From Dysidea avara (taxonomy: Eukaryota > Porifera > Demospongiae > Dictyoceratida > Dysideidae), in the NCBI RefSeq assembly GCF_963678975.1, contig NC_089279.1:29172525-29236524 (forward strand): DNA of 64,000 bases, given 5' to 3'. This document shows, piece after piece, positions 12,133-23,433 of this stretch. Numbering within the stretch: the stretch's first letter is position 1; the number at the start of each line of letters is the position of its first letter. The notes beneath the pieces are model-generated. The model ran no database searches. It saw only the letters and a program-made list of their open reading frames with translations, and had not been told where the DNA came from. A program made the translations under genes and the position numbers.

Positions 12133-12545
12133 AGGTATGTGATCAGTAGATGATAGTTCACATTTATATAGTTAATGGAGCAAACCTAAACTATCATTTC
12201 CTACATATCACACACTGTTAAAACTGAGGTGGTCATAGCACACTTAACCAGCAGCACACCCTTGGGGTGCAGGCACACTTTCAGGATATGGTGTGTGAAG
12301 CACACAAGACAAGCAGTGTGACCGTATATTAGTGTACATGACACTAAGATTTGTAAATGAAACTGAAACTATTTTCTGCTATTATAGACGATTCTAGTGT
12401 TAAAAATTAGATGTTCTTTGGCATCTTCAAAGTTTATCATTTAGAGGTAGTAGGATGTATGTGGTGTGTAGGAGATGATTGTTCACATTTGTCCATTAGT
12501 TAGTAAATGTGAACCATCATCTCCTACACATCACATACTCCACCA
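12133..12545. repeat. Two related miRNA-precursor-sized hairpins
   Basis: At 12452-12540 a near-perfect stem of about 36 bp (arms beginning GTATGTGGTGTGTAGGAGAT and ending TCTCCTACACATCACATAC) closes a loop of about 12 nt. At 12133-12217 a weaker relative pairs GATGATAGTTCAC with AACTATCATTTCCTACATAT. Block B keeps one relative at about 50285-50350. The hairpins could be small foldback MITEs or a small-RNA source; expression is unknown. Confidence 0.6.
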
Positions 12546-12704
12546 AAGTATGTGATGTGTGTGTGATATGCACAAATACACATTTTATTGTAGTGACAGC
12601 TCAAGTCGGTGAACAAAGCTGGTATGTTTGTATCCGTAATAAAGTAACCAATTTGCAAGAGTAAATTTACTCTTGATTAACATCAACTCATAGAATTTCC
12701 ATTA

Positions 12705-13239
12705 GGCCACATAAAGTTAATTTTTTAGTTTCTCATCCCCGCCCGCATCATATTTTCACAACTGCATCAACATTTTTTGCTCTCACACGTGATCCAAAAC
12801 CACAAACTACACGTGCTTTATAGAAACTCAAAATGGCATTTGTGTTAGTGCAAATCAAATGTTCAACAAAAGTTTTAAAATCGTGGTATGGTTGTTCATT
12901 TCCGGAGTCATCTACTCTAGCTGATTTGTATACACATTATTCTGCTGGACAACTCGACGATAGTCAACCTCTGTCGGAACAGTACACCAATGCAACGGTG
13001 AAATGCCAAGCTGGCAAGGACAGAAAAGAACTAATACGTGTTAGTAGTGATATATGTGTTGACAAATAGTATCTTCTGTTGGAAACTACATCACTGTGTA
13101 ACTTTTTCAAAATAAAAACAGTTCATTCATATTTAAATTTTTTTTTTTTAAATTAAATAATTAAAATACCCACCCGCCCGCGTCAAATTTTTGTGGGCAG
13201 GTGGATGAGCGAGAAACTAAAAATTAACTTTATGTGGCC
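12705..13239. mobile_element. PIF/Harbinger-type non-autonomous element with TTA target duplication
   Basis: Left end GGCCACATAAAGTTAATTTT and right end AAAATTAACTTTATGTGGCC are near-perfect inverted repeats extending to about 31 bp (through TTAGTTTCTC). Both sides are flanked by TTA (12702-12704 and 13240-13242), the typical Harbinger target duplication. The inner flanks share CCGCCCGC/CGTCAAATTTT. No transposase is present. The interior carries a 78-codon reading frame, listed separately, and a following AATAAA. Confidence 0.85.
12833..13069 (+). CDS. Small ORF (78 aa) carried inside the Harbinger-type element
   Basis: ATG to TAG with a natural-looking composition. It starts MAFVLVQIKCSTKVLKSWYG, continues with SSTLADLYTHYSAGQ, and ends QAGKDRKELIRVSSDICVDK. 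I recognise no family. The predicted product has no signal peptide or membrane span. An AATAAA lies about 40 bp after the stop. The frame sits wholly between the terminal inverted repeats, so it is likely to be either a captured host gene piece or an element-encoded small protein. Because the element has no transposase, capture of a 5' host exon (it begins with a convincing Met) is my preferred reading. Intact in this copy; no copy is seen in block B. Confidence 0.45.
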   Translation: MAFVLVQIKCSTKVLKSWYGCSFPESSTLADLYTHYSAGQLDDSQPLSEQYTNATVKCQAGKDRKELIRVSSDICVDK

Positions 13240-13914
13240 TTAGATCGGGCTCGCATTAGATTTATCCAGTCAACAGTAGAGAGATAAAAAAATTATATAC
13301 TAGTGATCAGTGTGGGCCCGTACATATCTTGAGGTAGCCTCAGTTGAGTGAAAATTTCGTTTTCGGATGGAAACAGCCCAAACCGCGCCGTGCGAATTTT
13401 TTTTTTTGGGCACACTTTGGACTTAGAAAATTTTCACGAAATATTTTTTCCGCATAATGTTGTGTACGTATCTCGGATACTGACACGTTGAAGACTAGTT
13501 AGCCAAATGTAGACTAGTTAGCAGGGCCAACAACGTCGTGTTCTCCGCCATGGTGGCAGCCACTAGAAAAGAAGGGCGAAAAAATTGAGCCCGTTTAGAA
13601 GAACTCTTTTCTCCTGCCGTTTTTTTTCAGAAAGACTGTTCTTACCTTGTTTTTCTCACTGGCTGCCTCATCAACTGATTTGTCAGTGGCGTCTCGCATT
13701 ACCTGGCAACACAGAGCTATTCACAGGTATTGGTGAAACTGATAATGTGAGTGTGAAGCAGCTTGTGTTTTATTCTTGTGACACCACTGTGTGTGTCTCG
13801 TTTTTGTGCATGCTATAATATGACTGTTTGTACCTCCTGCAAGGAAGAACAGCTTAAGCCAATTGCATTGAGTTTAAACAATAAATCAAGTGTGTGTGTG
13901 TGTGTGTTACTATA
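13240..13914. other. CpG-richer stretch, possible promoter or 5' exon region
   Basis: Block A-specific. It includes CGCCATGGTGGCAGCCACTA and open but unrecognised frames. After a TTTTTTTTCAG acceptor-like site, about 32 codons read KTVLTLFFSLAAS...; near 13820, MTVCTSCKEEQLKP has a CxxC pair. These could be 5' exons of a plus-strand gene ending at 16232, but I could not join them with certainty. Confidence 0.3.
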
Positions 13915-14250
13915 CGTGTTATGAATTCTCTCATGGAAGAACGGCTCTGCCAAATGTTCTTGCTTGTTTTTATCTGTTGTACCAGTTATAACTGAACAAA
14001 GGATGGTCACTACCTATGTGTGGTTCTGTAAAACCATCTGCGACTGTGATTAAGATTTTTGATTACCTATAATATAACTGGGTTGATTTCATCTGAAATA
14101 GGGCTTTGACATTAGTAGAAAGCATCATTATGGTTTTGGTACCATGCATAAGCCACTCGATTGCCTCTTTTGAGGACTCTTAATTCAGTAAACTAATCTC
14201 TTGATCCCTTGATTTTGATCACAGTTACAGATTGTCCTACAGGAGTATTG
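13915..14250. repeat. Inverted dispersed repeat, partner at 18390-18710
   Basis: Plus-strand phrases ATGAATTCTCTCATGGAAGA, CCAGTTATAACTGAACAAAG, GATGGTCACTACCTATGT, AAAACCATCTG and CGATTGCCTCTTTT occur in the same order on the minus strand at 18710-18390. The two copies lie 4.1 kb apart in opposite orientation. Origin is unclear; no domain is visible. Confidence 0.65.
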
Positions 14251-16076
14251 GGACTATATATGTTGTTGAACATCAGTTGTGGTTTTGTCATCTTATTAGT
14301 ATTACCAAATTCTACTTTCTCAGAAAGAAATATGAAAAATTATTTGCTATTCTATTGTAGTAACAATTAAGTGACTGATATTTGTAGTGACATTAAGTCC
14401 CAATAGAAAATAACGTTTTGCTACTTAGAGATGTTCCTTGCCCTATAGAGGTGCTACTGTTTTTATATACGTTAATTCACCTATCAATGTATTACCCCAC
14501 TATCCCGCCTTTGGGCATATATGGGGATTTCAAACAGCTGAATGTCAAATGACCCATAGAAGGGCAAACCTATTGTGTCAAATCCTCACTTATCCACACA
14601 GAGATATGACAAGTTACAAGAAAAAGTACTTGTGTGCTTAATGAATGATTATCAAAATTAATGCCCTATAGTGCGGCAACAGTTTTGTGTCAATTCTCCC
14701 TGTAAATACATTGATAGGTGCATTATAGATATTATAATTTTCTTCACCACTATTATGTGGTAACATGGTCATGATTTTGTGTGATGTTGTGTGTATTGGG
14801 TATGATGTTCTTATTTGTAGGTGGAAACTCAGATATTGCAAGCTACTGACTAGGGAATTGAACATCTAATGAGGTAACCTAACACACTACAGAATGCCAA
14901 GAAATGCTTATTGGATCGAAGTCATCTCATCTTTATGCAATCACTGTGAGAATAAGGACTCATTGTTCCAATTAGTCTCCATGCCAAACGGTTTGTGTGG
15001 GGGTGGCAAATAAGCCTTCTAGTCACTGTTGTACACATTCTGTGACCACTGTGGAATGTTGGCAGAGCCAATCAGATTGCCTTGCGGGCTCTATGGTGAA
15101 ACAAACACCAATTATTCAAATTCTTACTGTAATAAAGGACTGAAGTTTAACAATGCCATAGGCTTAGGATATTTGTTCCCCTTGTACAGAGCTCTTAAAA
15201 TCATTGGTTCGCTATGGATTTATGAAGTAACAGAATTGTTGTGGAATACCTTCAGTAATGTTTCAAATACATCATGACATTACCAGTACAATTTTCACCT
15301 CAGCTTGCTCAGACGTGACTGGCACGGTTCATCCTTGCCACAAAACAATAGCGTGATGTAATCTAATTGCATGTCAGTTTATTCATGGAAAGTATACAAC
15401 AGTGACCAGATAGTTTATTTCCCGCTCCCACACAACTGTCTGGCACGTAAGACTAGTTAGGTACCTATATACAAATGTTGCAATTTTTTAAAAAATGGCT
15501 GCATATTCAAGTTTTTTTTGTTATTCAGACTAAATAATTGTTAAATCAGCAATGATGGGTAAATATGTGGGAGCTGAGGAAAACAGAAAAGAAACTCACT
15601 GTAGTTTCTAATAACTATGTTACATACTGCGCAAGAATTGTGATCCACAGATGTGATTACTGTTAATAACCATTTAATTGAGTGACTGACAGGCTACTTG
15701 CTGGCTAATGTAGTACATAGTTCTACATATATGACTCAACCATACAGTTAAGGTAAATCTTTTTTACAAATTACCAATCTTTAAGAGGTTTCATTATAGA
15801 CAAATTTGTAAATTCTCAGTGTTGTCTCTTATACAGGTTCTTGTACAGGAACATTTCTAATATTAATGGTAATTAGAACTGCTCCTGTACAGTATGAGTC
15901 AAGCATACTGAACTGTTGAATGACCTAGTGCATGTATAGTATAATTATGTACGTACATATAAACTTATCTGTTGGAACCACTATGTAATGAACCACTACG
16001 TACGTATGTAATGAACAGTTTGAGACCAACTGATGAAATCTTACTGAGAGGTTGTTCTTTAAATTGTATTCTATAG
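14251..16076. other. Block A-specific stretch, no firm gene
   Basis: AT-rich. A short exon-like frame at about 14891-14947 (AATGCCAAGAAATGCTTATT..., NAKKCLLDRSHLIF) lies between an acceptor-like CACTACAG and a GTGAGA donor. A second exon-like bit is at about 15839-15868. Neither is convincing alone. Confidence 0.3.
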
Positions 16077-16232
16077 GAACCACAGAAATGTTTCTTTATA
16101 GTGAAGGGTACTTTAAGAGAGGTTCTACAGTTAGATAATCCATCAATGCGTTTTAAATTCAGGAGTAAGAGTTACATGGTGCAAGTCAAGGTTGTTGACC
16201 AACAGGAAGAATTGTCTACAAAAGAAAAGTAG
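16077..16232 (+). CDS. Possible terminal exon of an unidentified plus-strand gene
   Basis: After an acceptor-like TTGTATTCTATAG, a phase-0 frame of 51 codons reads EPQKCFFIVKGTLREVLQLD, then PSMRFKFRSKSYMVQVKVVD and QQEELSTKEK, ending in TAG. There is no initiator Met before mid-frame and an in-frame stop immediately precedes it, so it makes sense only as a spliced last exon. I do not recognise the family, and the length alone could occur by chance in one frame. The whole interval lies in DNA absent from block B. Confidence 0.35.
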   Translation, partial: EPQKCFFIVKGTLREVLQLDNPSMRFKFRSKSYMVQVKVVDQQEELSTKEK

Positions 16233-17929
16233 CTAGAGGTACCAAAACACACATAGTCAATGATTGATAAGTGGGTGTGGCTCCATGATAGTCTACAGGC
16301 TCCCATAAGCAGGCATAGCACTTTTCTTGATGCCATGCAGACTTTTGTTGCCTACAACAACACAATCCCAATAAGTAGGCATAATACCATAGAGAATGTG
16401 GGTGTGGCTCCATATATCTCTTAAGACACCAAAAACATTCTCAAATGGTGCATGAGTACAGCTCCACATTAAGTCCCTTGAAATGCAACCCAAATGACCT
16501 GACACTAACGCACTAATAGACCAATAGACCAGTCACTGTAAAGTGTTAATAACAATAACAATAGCACTTCAAGTTCATACATGCATAAAGAAGTACAGTA
16601 GATGTACTCTATAAAATTGACGAGGATGCATTGATTTTTATTGCGGAAATTTTGAATGACATGTGCTCCTATAGTACCTGAGAATCTCCTAATTATTTAG
16701 GCTATCATTAGTTGAACAAGAGATGATATGGTAACACAATTAGTACACACATAAAGCATCCACTGTAGCTGTCACAACAATGGATTAAATATATCACACC
16801 TAATAGAAGTAAATACTTGATTATCTGACCTTCGACTATCAACACACTTACAGTAGATGTGTCTGTTCTATTAGAGTATTTCGTCTAAGGCGATCATTCC
16901 ATTAGAGTAACTATGGGCTTTGATTATCCAAATTTTGATTATCTGAACTTGTGTCTTGGTACCTAGGGGTTAGGAAGCACTGTACGAGTGATTCTTTACA
17001 GCCATCAGCCATGCAGGCATGTAAAGGACAAAAAGTTTTCAAGTACAACTACCTTATAAATCATGGAGTAATAGAAGTACTTCTGCAAATTTACCATTGG
17101 ATAAAATAGCAAATAACTTGCACTAAATCTACTACACTAACACTAATGCAGCCTTCAGGTGTGAGGATACAGCTAGCATTATTGAGGTGAGCATACACTC
17201 TATGTACAGCAAAATACGATTGACTACACTCCAGCAAAAAAAATATATCAATAACATGTGGCCATCAACAAAAATTAGTTGTGTGAAGGTGCTTGACAAT
17301 ACAAACGTGCACACTGGTGCTATTGTAATATACACCTAAATGCAAAACTTCAATCATGTCTTTTGTTGTTGCCGTTACCCTTGAATGCTCACAGTCAAAT
17401 TGTTCATCATTAAACATAGATCAGTCATCTCACAAGATCACCATAATACGGACTCATTGTTCCACACCTCATTTAGACGAGAAGTAGCTTGGTTAAAATC
17501 ATTCACAATAACAATGTTAATCCACCTACAAATTAAGAACATCACACTCAATCATAGATCATCACACAAAATCATCACCACATAATAAAGTAGTGAATTA
17601 TAACCTAATATAATGTACCTATAACATACATAAAAAAAAAAAAAAACATTTCTGTAGTACAAGGAACATCTGAGTGGTAAATTAGGGAAAAATATTACTT
17701 TATATTGTGAATTGTGATGTAATTCAGTCTTTAAACTTGTAGTCACTTGATATTACAACAATAAAATAACAAGCACATAATTATCATGCTTTCGTATGTC
17801 TTCCTTTAATACTTAATAAGGTTGAGACAGATGCATATGGCTGATTAATTCAAATCACCTTTATTTTTATAGTAATCTCGCTTAAACCATTACAACATGT
17901 TTCCATAGTGCATTCCAATGTTCAATTAT
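16233..17929. other. Intergenic stretch with a decayed MITE
   Basis: No gene seen. At about 16810-16990 there are repeated GATTATCTGA / GATTATCCAAA phrases and two degenerate CTATTAGAGTA motifs, which look like a decayed Tc1-type MITE. The rest is AT-rich unique sequence. Confidence 0.45.
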
Positions 17930-19230
17930 TATTCTTTAGAAATATTTCTTCACAAATTTTCATGCACTGCATGCTTGTACAATTGAATGTCAATGGGAAA
18001 TGGTGGATCTGGTAAGCTGCAAGGATTGGTGCATGTTACCATGAAACATCTGATATGTGGTGATCATGTCTTCTCTAATTTTCTGTATACTAAGGTGGGT
18101 GGTTGTAAACAATGGAGTCTTTCATAACAATGAAAGTCACTAACTAGTTTTGAAGCTCTGTGTTTAAGCGATTCAACTCTGTTAATATCACCCTAATAAT
18201 GAGGCCCATAGATTACAGCAGCATAGTCGTAGAACTGGTTGAATCAAAGTTATCTCCAATACAACAAATATCATAGCATCCAAGGACCAAACATCTCTTT
18301 ATTAAACCCATCAAAAGCACAACTGCTTGTTCACACATATATAATACTCCTGTAAAACTATCCACGACAGCGATCAATCAAGATATCAACACTGTGACGT
18401 TATAATTAATTTCTACTGACTTAAAAGAGGCAATCAAGTGGCTTGTATTAGCAAAGCAGTAAATTAAGCTTTGTCCCCTTTTCCTGAGATGAAATCAAGG
18501 TTGATTAAATAATTATCTTGATCACAGTCACAGATGGTTTTACAGGACCATACATAGGTAGTGACCATCCTTTGTTCAGTTATAACTGGTAAAGTAGATA
18601 AAAACAAACAAGTCATCTAATGTCAGAATTTTTAAAAATTTAAACTCAACACATTCAGCAGAGCCGTTCTATCTTCCATGAGAGAATTCATAATACCTAT
18701 AGCTTAATCTGGGCTGATGACTCTGTTGCAAGTGGTTTCTTCCGTTCCGTGATTATTGTACGTGGGCGGGTTATCCAGATTAAATACTCTAATAGAGCAC
18801 TCATGTAAATACTCTAATAATGCAATCAAGTGTATAACAACAATCCTTGCACTGAATTTGAGAACTATTAAAGGCACCAGTAATGTAAATTGTAGCTCAT
18901 ATTGGGAGACTCTCAGTCTGTATGCACATTGCAATTTGATCAGTTTCATGTTTGTACTGAAACATTGACGGCGTGGTGCTACTATGCAGAATGCAAAATT
19001 ACACTATTCACCACAGTCTTCATTATCAATCAAAGAAATCCATGTTAATTTGTACACATGATACTGTAGTTAATAACATGAGAAGATATTGCTGAGGAGA
19101 TGATGTGTTCCAACAACTTGCAGCAAATACTAGTCTATAGGTCTATAGTTCGATGGATTAGTACGCGGGCCTTTCTTGTATACTGGTGTTAAATATGCCC
19201 TCTTCCAGTCTGAAGGGAGTTCACCCTGAT
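17930..19230 (-). mobile_element. Degraded LINE (non-LTR reverse transcriptase) remnants
   Basis: On the minus strand at about 19222-19130 the frame reads GELPSDWKRAYLTPVYKKGP then NPSNYRPID, the classic RT entry motif, followed by CSKLLEHIISSAISSHVIN. Further along (about 18340-17930), broken frames give GDINRVESLKHRASKLVSDF, YERLHCLQPPTL and IREDMITTYQMFHG, the CR1/L2-type C-terminal region. The middle is interrupted by other repeats (18390-18710 and a duplicated 210-bp piece). Frameshifts and stops are many; this is an old, dead copy. Confidence 0.75.
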
Positions 19231-19442
19231 GTATAATGCAGTCAAGTGTATAACAACAATCCTTGCACTGAATTTGACAGCTATTAAAAACACCAGTAAT
19301 GTAAATTGTAGCTCATAATTATTAGGAGATTCTCAGTTTGTATGCACATTGCAATTTGATCAGTTTCATGTGTGTACTGAAATGTTGATGGTGTTACTAT
19401 GCAGAATGCAAAATTACATTATTCACAACAGTCTTCATTATC
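18818..19442. repeat. Direct duplication of a 210-bp segment flanking the LINE RT motif
   Basis: About 18818-19029 and 19228-19442 match over their length (GTGTATAACAACAATCCTTG, CACCAGTAATGTAAATTGTA, TGCACATTGCAATTTGATCA, CAGTCTTCATTATCAAT). They are about 410 bp apart with part of the LINE between them, consistent with a local tandem duplication of the remnant. Confidence 0.7.
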
Positions 19443-19483
19443 AATAAATAATCCATTATTGGATTAATAAAAAGTACACAAAC

Positions 19484-19757
19484 TAGATGAATAAAAAATT
19501 GGAAATTTTAAAATGGGAATAGGGATCACTGAAAAAAGCCACGAAACAAGAAGGGATCACTGGGGTGGTAATGTAAACCACAAATCCCTATTTTGACTCA
19601 CTTCAAAATGACAAAGCATGTAACTAAAGATTTATGACAGAGAGAGTCAAAATAGGGATTTGTGGTTTGCATTACCACCCAGCGATCCCTTCTTGTTTCA
19701 TGGCTTTTTTCAGCGATCCCTATTCCCATTTTAAAATTTCCAATTTTTTATTTATCT
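19484..19757. mobile_element. Foldback MITE with ~110-bp arms
   Basis: The left arm (ATAAAAAATTGGAAATTTTA, GGGAATAGGGATC, ACAAGAAGGGATC, ACCACAAATCCCTATTTTGA) is the inverse of the right arm ending in AAAATTTCCAATTTTTTATT. The spacer is about 40-50 bp. A half copy of the same family lies at about 32940-33065. Confidence 0.8.
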
Positions 19758-21171
19758 ATAGTTATTAGTGTGACTAATATGGTGTGCATACTACTCTTGT
19801 AAGGATGTGCCAGTTTAGACAACAATATCACAGGTGTGTTAGTGTGTTGTGACCACTATTGTATTTACAACAGAGGAATGTGTAGTATGTGCACAGATGT
19901 AATAAGTGTTGCCCCGTACTGGGACTGATTACAAAATGCAAATGTTAGGTGCACAAGAGGTCTCACTACTCTTATTTGACTCGTAATGATATTGACTTTC
20001 CAGAGTACAAATCAACCTCCCAATGTAAATACTTCTGCTAGCTACTCTCAACTTAAAATATGCACTAGCCACTCCCCCCTCTCCTCCCCTAGTTTATTTT
20101 GGATAAGTGCCTGACTATTTTGTTCACTAATAAAGCTGTTGTGCTATCTGCTTTACACTGTACAGTGTGGAGAGTACAGTGTGGAGATTATAAGTTCCTG
20201 ATGTAAGGTGTTGAACAATGTGACATGCCAGTAGCTGGTGAATCATGTTATCATTATCAACAGTACATGAGGGAGCATACTATATTACTAAGAATTTGTT
20301 TTGTACTTTCTTTTTTTGTCAGCTGAATTTGTATATATGTATTGGTTGGTTACCGATTTCATCATGGAGAGGTTCATGTCTTTATCAGCTTTGTCACCTT
20401 GGTCGTATATATGAGAGATGATTGGCTGCATACACATGCACTTCTCAGAGAATTATGGTGGAAGCAGCCAAGAAGCAGTGGGGCATACATGATTTAGTGT
20501 AGAGGGACATTGATATCAAAGATGATTTAGTTTGGTATGCTTTATGCCAAGAGGGGACATGAGGCAGACCACCTGTGCGGTAAATTTTTCACAACAGAAA
20601 TGTATGCATGATTATGATCACATTGTATGTGGTTTATATGATTTCCTATATACACGCACATACTTCAACAGTACTAATACAAGTTTTGTTGTATATAGCT
20701 ATTATACAGTACATAGAGTAATAGCCATAATATGATAAAGATCACACATTCTTGCCTTGAAGAACTGCCCTTTACACATGCGTAAAAATACTTGATCTAT
20801 CAGGTTGTATCATTGTACAGTTATACTTCCAGCTAAAACTTTATGCATTAATACATGCAATTTTATAACATAAAATGGGCAGGGTATGTTTTGAGAAAGG
20901 GACCAATCAGTTCTGTACATCAAAAGAACTTTGAAAGTGAGATGGTCTATATGTTAACCAACCAACAAAGTGACTTCATAGTGACATGAAAGAGTGTCAT
21001 TTTTATTGATCTTTTATTGCAACTTGGCCACAGTGACTCCCACATTTGCAGACAAAGCATTCCTACAGTGAACACATCTTACATAAGGATTCAGTTATTC
21101 CTTGTACAGTTTAGTGTATAAATTCAACTCTCTTATATACTTGACCGTTTTATCTAGCAGTTACTCAGGGT
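19758..21171. other. Upstream region of the coiled-coil gene; mostly duplicated in block B
   Basis: About 19862-20720 pairs with 50357-51690, and from 20740 on with 56975 on. No coding exon seen. A segment near 20230-20405 (ATCATGTTATCATTATCAAC, TTTCATCATGGAGAGGTTCA) is also similar to 43190-43345, so part of it is a dispersed repeat. Block A lacks the kinase pseudogene and the roughly 5.2-kb insertion present in block B. Confidence 0.55.
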
Positions 21172-23347
21172 ATGTATGGAGGCAATTCACTGCAGAGGCA
21201 GCTTAGAACAACAAACCTGGTCATTCCAGGGGATGCACCTCCTAAGGAAAATAGAATCCATAAGCGACAGAAAATCATTGATGAACTGGATATGATAAAA
21301 TTTAGAGTAGATCAGGTAAATATAGATACTGATGAGATACATATTTGCATATACAGTAAAAATTTAAGAAAGTGTCTTTATTTTTAGATAACTAAGAGTT
21401 ATGAAAAAGAGACTGAATTATATTTTCTGGTATATAATGTTAATAGCAAATTCACTTGTGTGAAAAATGTACCATCTTTTCTGCTCACAGTCATCGTCAG
21501 ATTTAGATGTGTCCATTCCAACACTGGTAAGAACTTGCAACTATGTGTGTGTGTGTGTAGTTTCATGGCAACAAATTTTTTTGTTCCAAAGACATTACAA
21601 AGCCTTTTAAAGCAACACGAAGTAATTGGTTTCAGGAGAGAAAGGGTATGATGCTCACATATGTGGTTGGTAAATGCATTTATGATTGTTTTTATGTGTA
21701 GGAATTATCTGCAGTAAGAGATGTAAGTATATACATGGTTTTACAATAAGTATTTTAGCTACGTAACATTTACTTACTTTGCATATTTATTTAGTTTTTC
21801 AGGAAATTCATGGAAAAGTTCCTTGATGAAGTATGTTTGACATTTGCAAGTTGTAGATGCTGAGCTTGAATGTGCATGTCTGTAATGTAATATTTTAATA
21901 CGTAGACTGAAGATGAAGATTTTGAGTACAGTCCCCATGATGATTTTCAAATTCCTGATATAAATGAATTTGTGTAAGATCACGAATATTATGTACATAG
22001 ATGTTAATGGTGCTAAAAACAATATCATGCAGCAATAATCAGGTACCTGTTTAATAAGTCAAGAGATTGTTGGCTTCACGGTGCCCAATATATGTACGTT
22101 TCATGATAAAATACTTATCATGACAAGATACCCATGTGTAGAGTAATAACTTTATCAAGATAACAGTACATCACTGTAAAGGATATTGGATCCTCACTTA
22201 TCTCAATGCCTCAATTATCTGAATACCAAAAGTGACTATTTAATTAGAGTAATGGTTTGTTAGCATACTTTCTATTAGAGTAATATTAAATGGAGTTTTG
22301 GTAAACTGAACAATTCAGTTGTCGAAATACTTTTGTCTAACTTTAAATATCATCAATGATTGTACAGTACACTTGTAACAATGGTATCCAACTGGTTGTG
22401 TGTCAGAGATAATTTTTTCTGCAAATTTAGGCTGAAATGACTGCCACTTCACGATCGCGAGAAGCCCATAAATGCTGCAAAGTGCAAAGAAGCATTCAGC
22501 ATCTGCACATGCACACTATTGCTGATTCCAACTGTCACCAAAACAATGCAGAATTCTTTATCAGAATTTTCATTCATCTAAATATGCACTTATTTACATA
22601 GCTAGATCTTCAGTATTGTGAAGTTATGATGTGGGTAGCATGTACATACATTGTGCATGTATTACACAGATCTGCAATTCAGGATTCCTTCCAAATGGTG
22701 CACCAACTAAGAAATATCAATGCCCAACTGGTTGAAAAGATGTTTGATTTACTCAAGTATGAACCATACATTTACATTGACAAAGTATACTGTGTGTATG
22801 TATCCCTCACTGCAGAAAAAGAGATGTACAACAGCATGAAAAGGGTAAATGACTCTATATAAGGTAATGATTATCATGTGTGTAACAGAAGAAGTTAGAA
22901 AACAACATAAAGATCAAATCCTGTCCAGGTATACACAGGAGGCCATCAATAGTGGAAGGTAATATCAAGATCATGACACTAGATCAAGGTCATTGCAAAA
23001 AAATCCTATTGTGTATGTACAGGTTAGAAAAGACTGCTAAAGGTCTGAATGAGGCAAGTGTTTGTTTCAGTAAGTTGGTATTGTTTGATTAGATGTACAC
23101 ATTACACTGGACAGGAACTTAAACATTTGAAAAGTCACAATTCGTATTTGGTACAAGCAAATGAAACAGGCATATCAAGGCTAAATGATATTGAGATCTC
23201 AAATGTGGAACTTGAAGAGGTTACTTACTTTTTTACAGTTCTCTTAGTACGTATTTTTGTATATTTTAATATCAGACCATTAAGACATTAAGAACAGAAA
23301 TAAAGTTCCTAAGAAACCCAGCTTTGAAGGTTTCAGCTGGCTCTCAG

Positions 23348-23433
<86 letters not shown>

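Noticed and set aside
13820-13900. CxxC-containing start (MTVCTSCKEEQLKP) as a zinc-binding protein
   Set aside because: Frame runs into a TG microsatellite and cannot be connected to further exons.
21568-22028. Minus-strand frames over the 5' exons of the coiled-coil gene (also 57981-58244)
   Set aside because: Antisense shadows; the plus-strand exons with matching phases explain the conservation.
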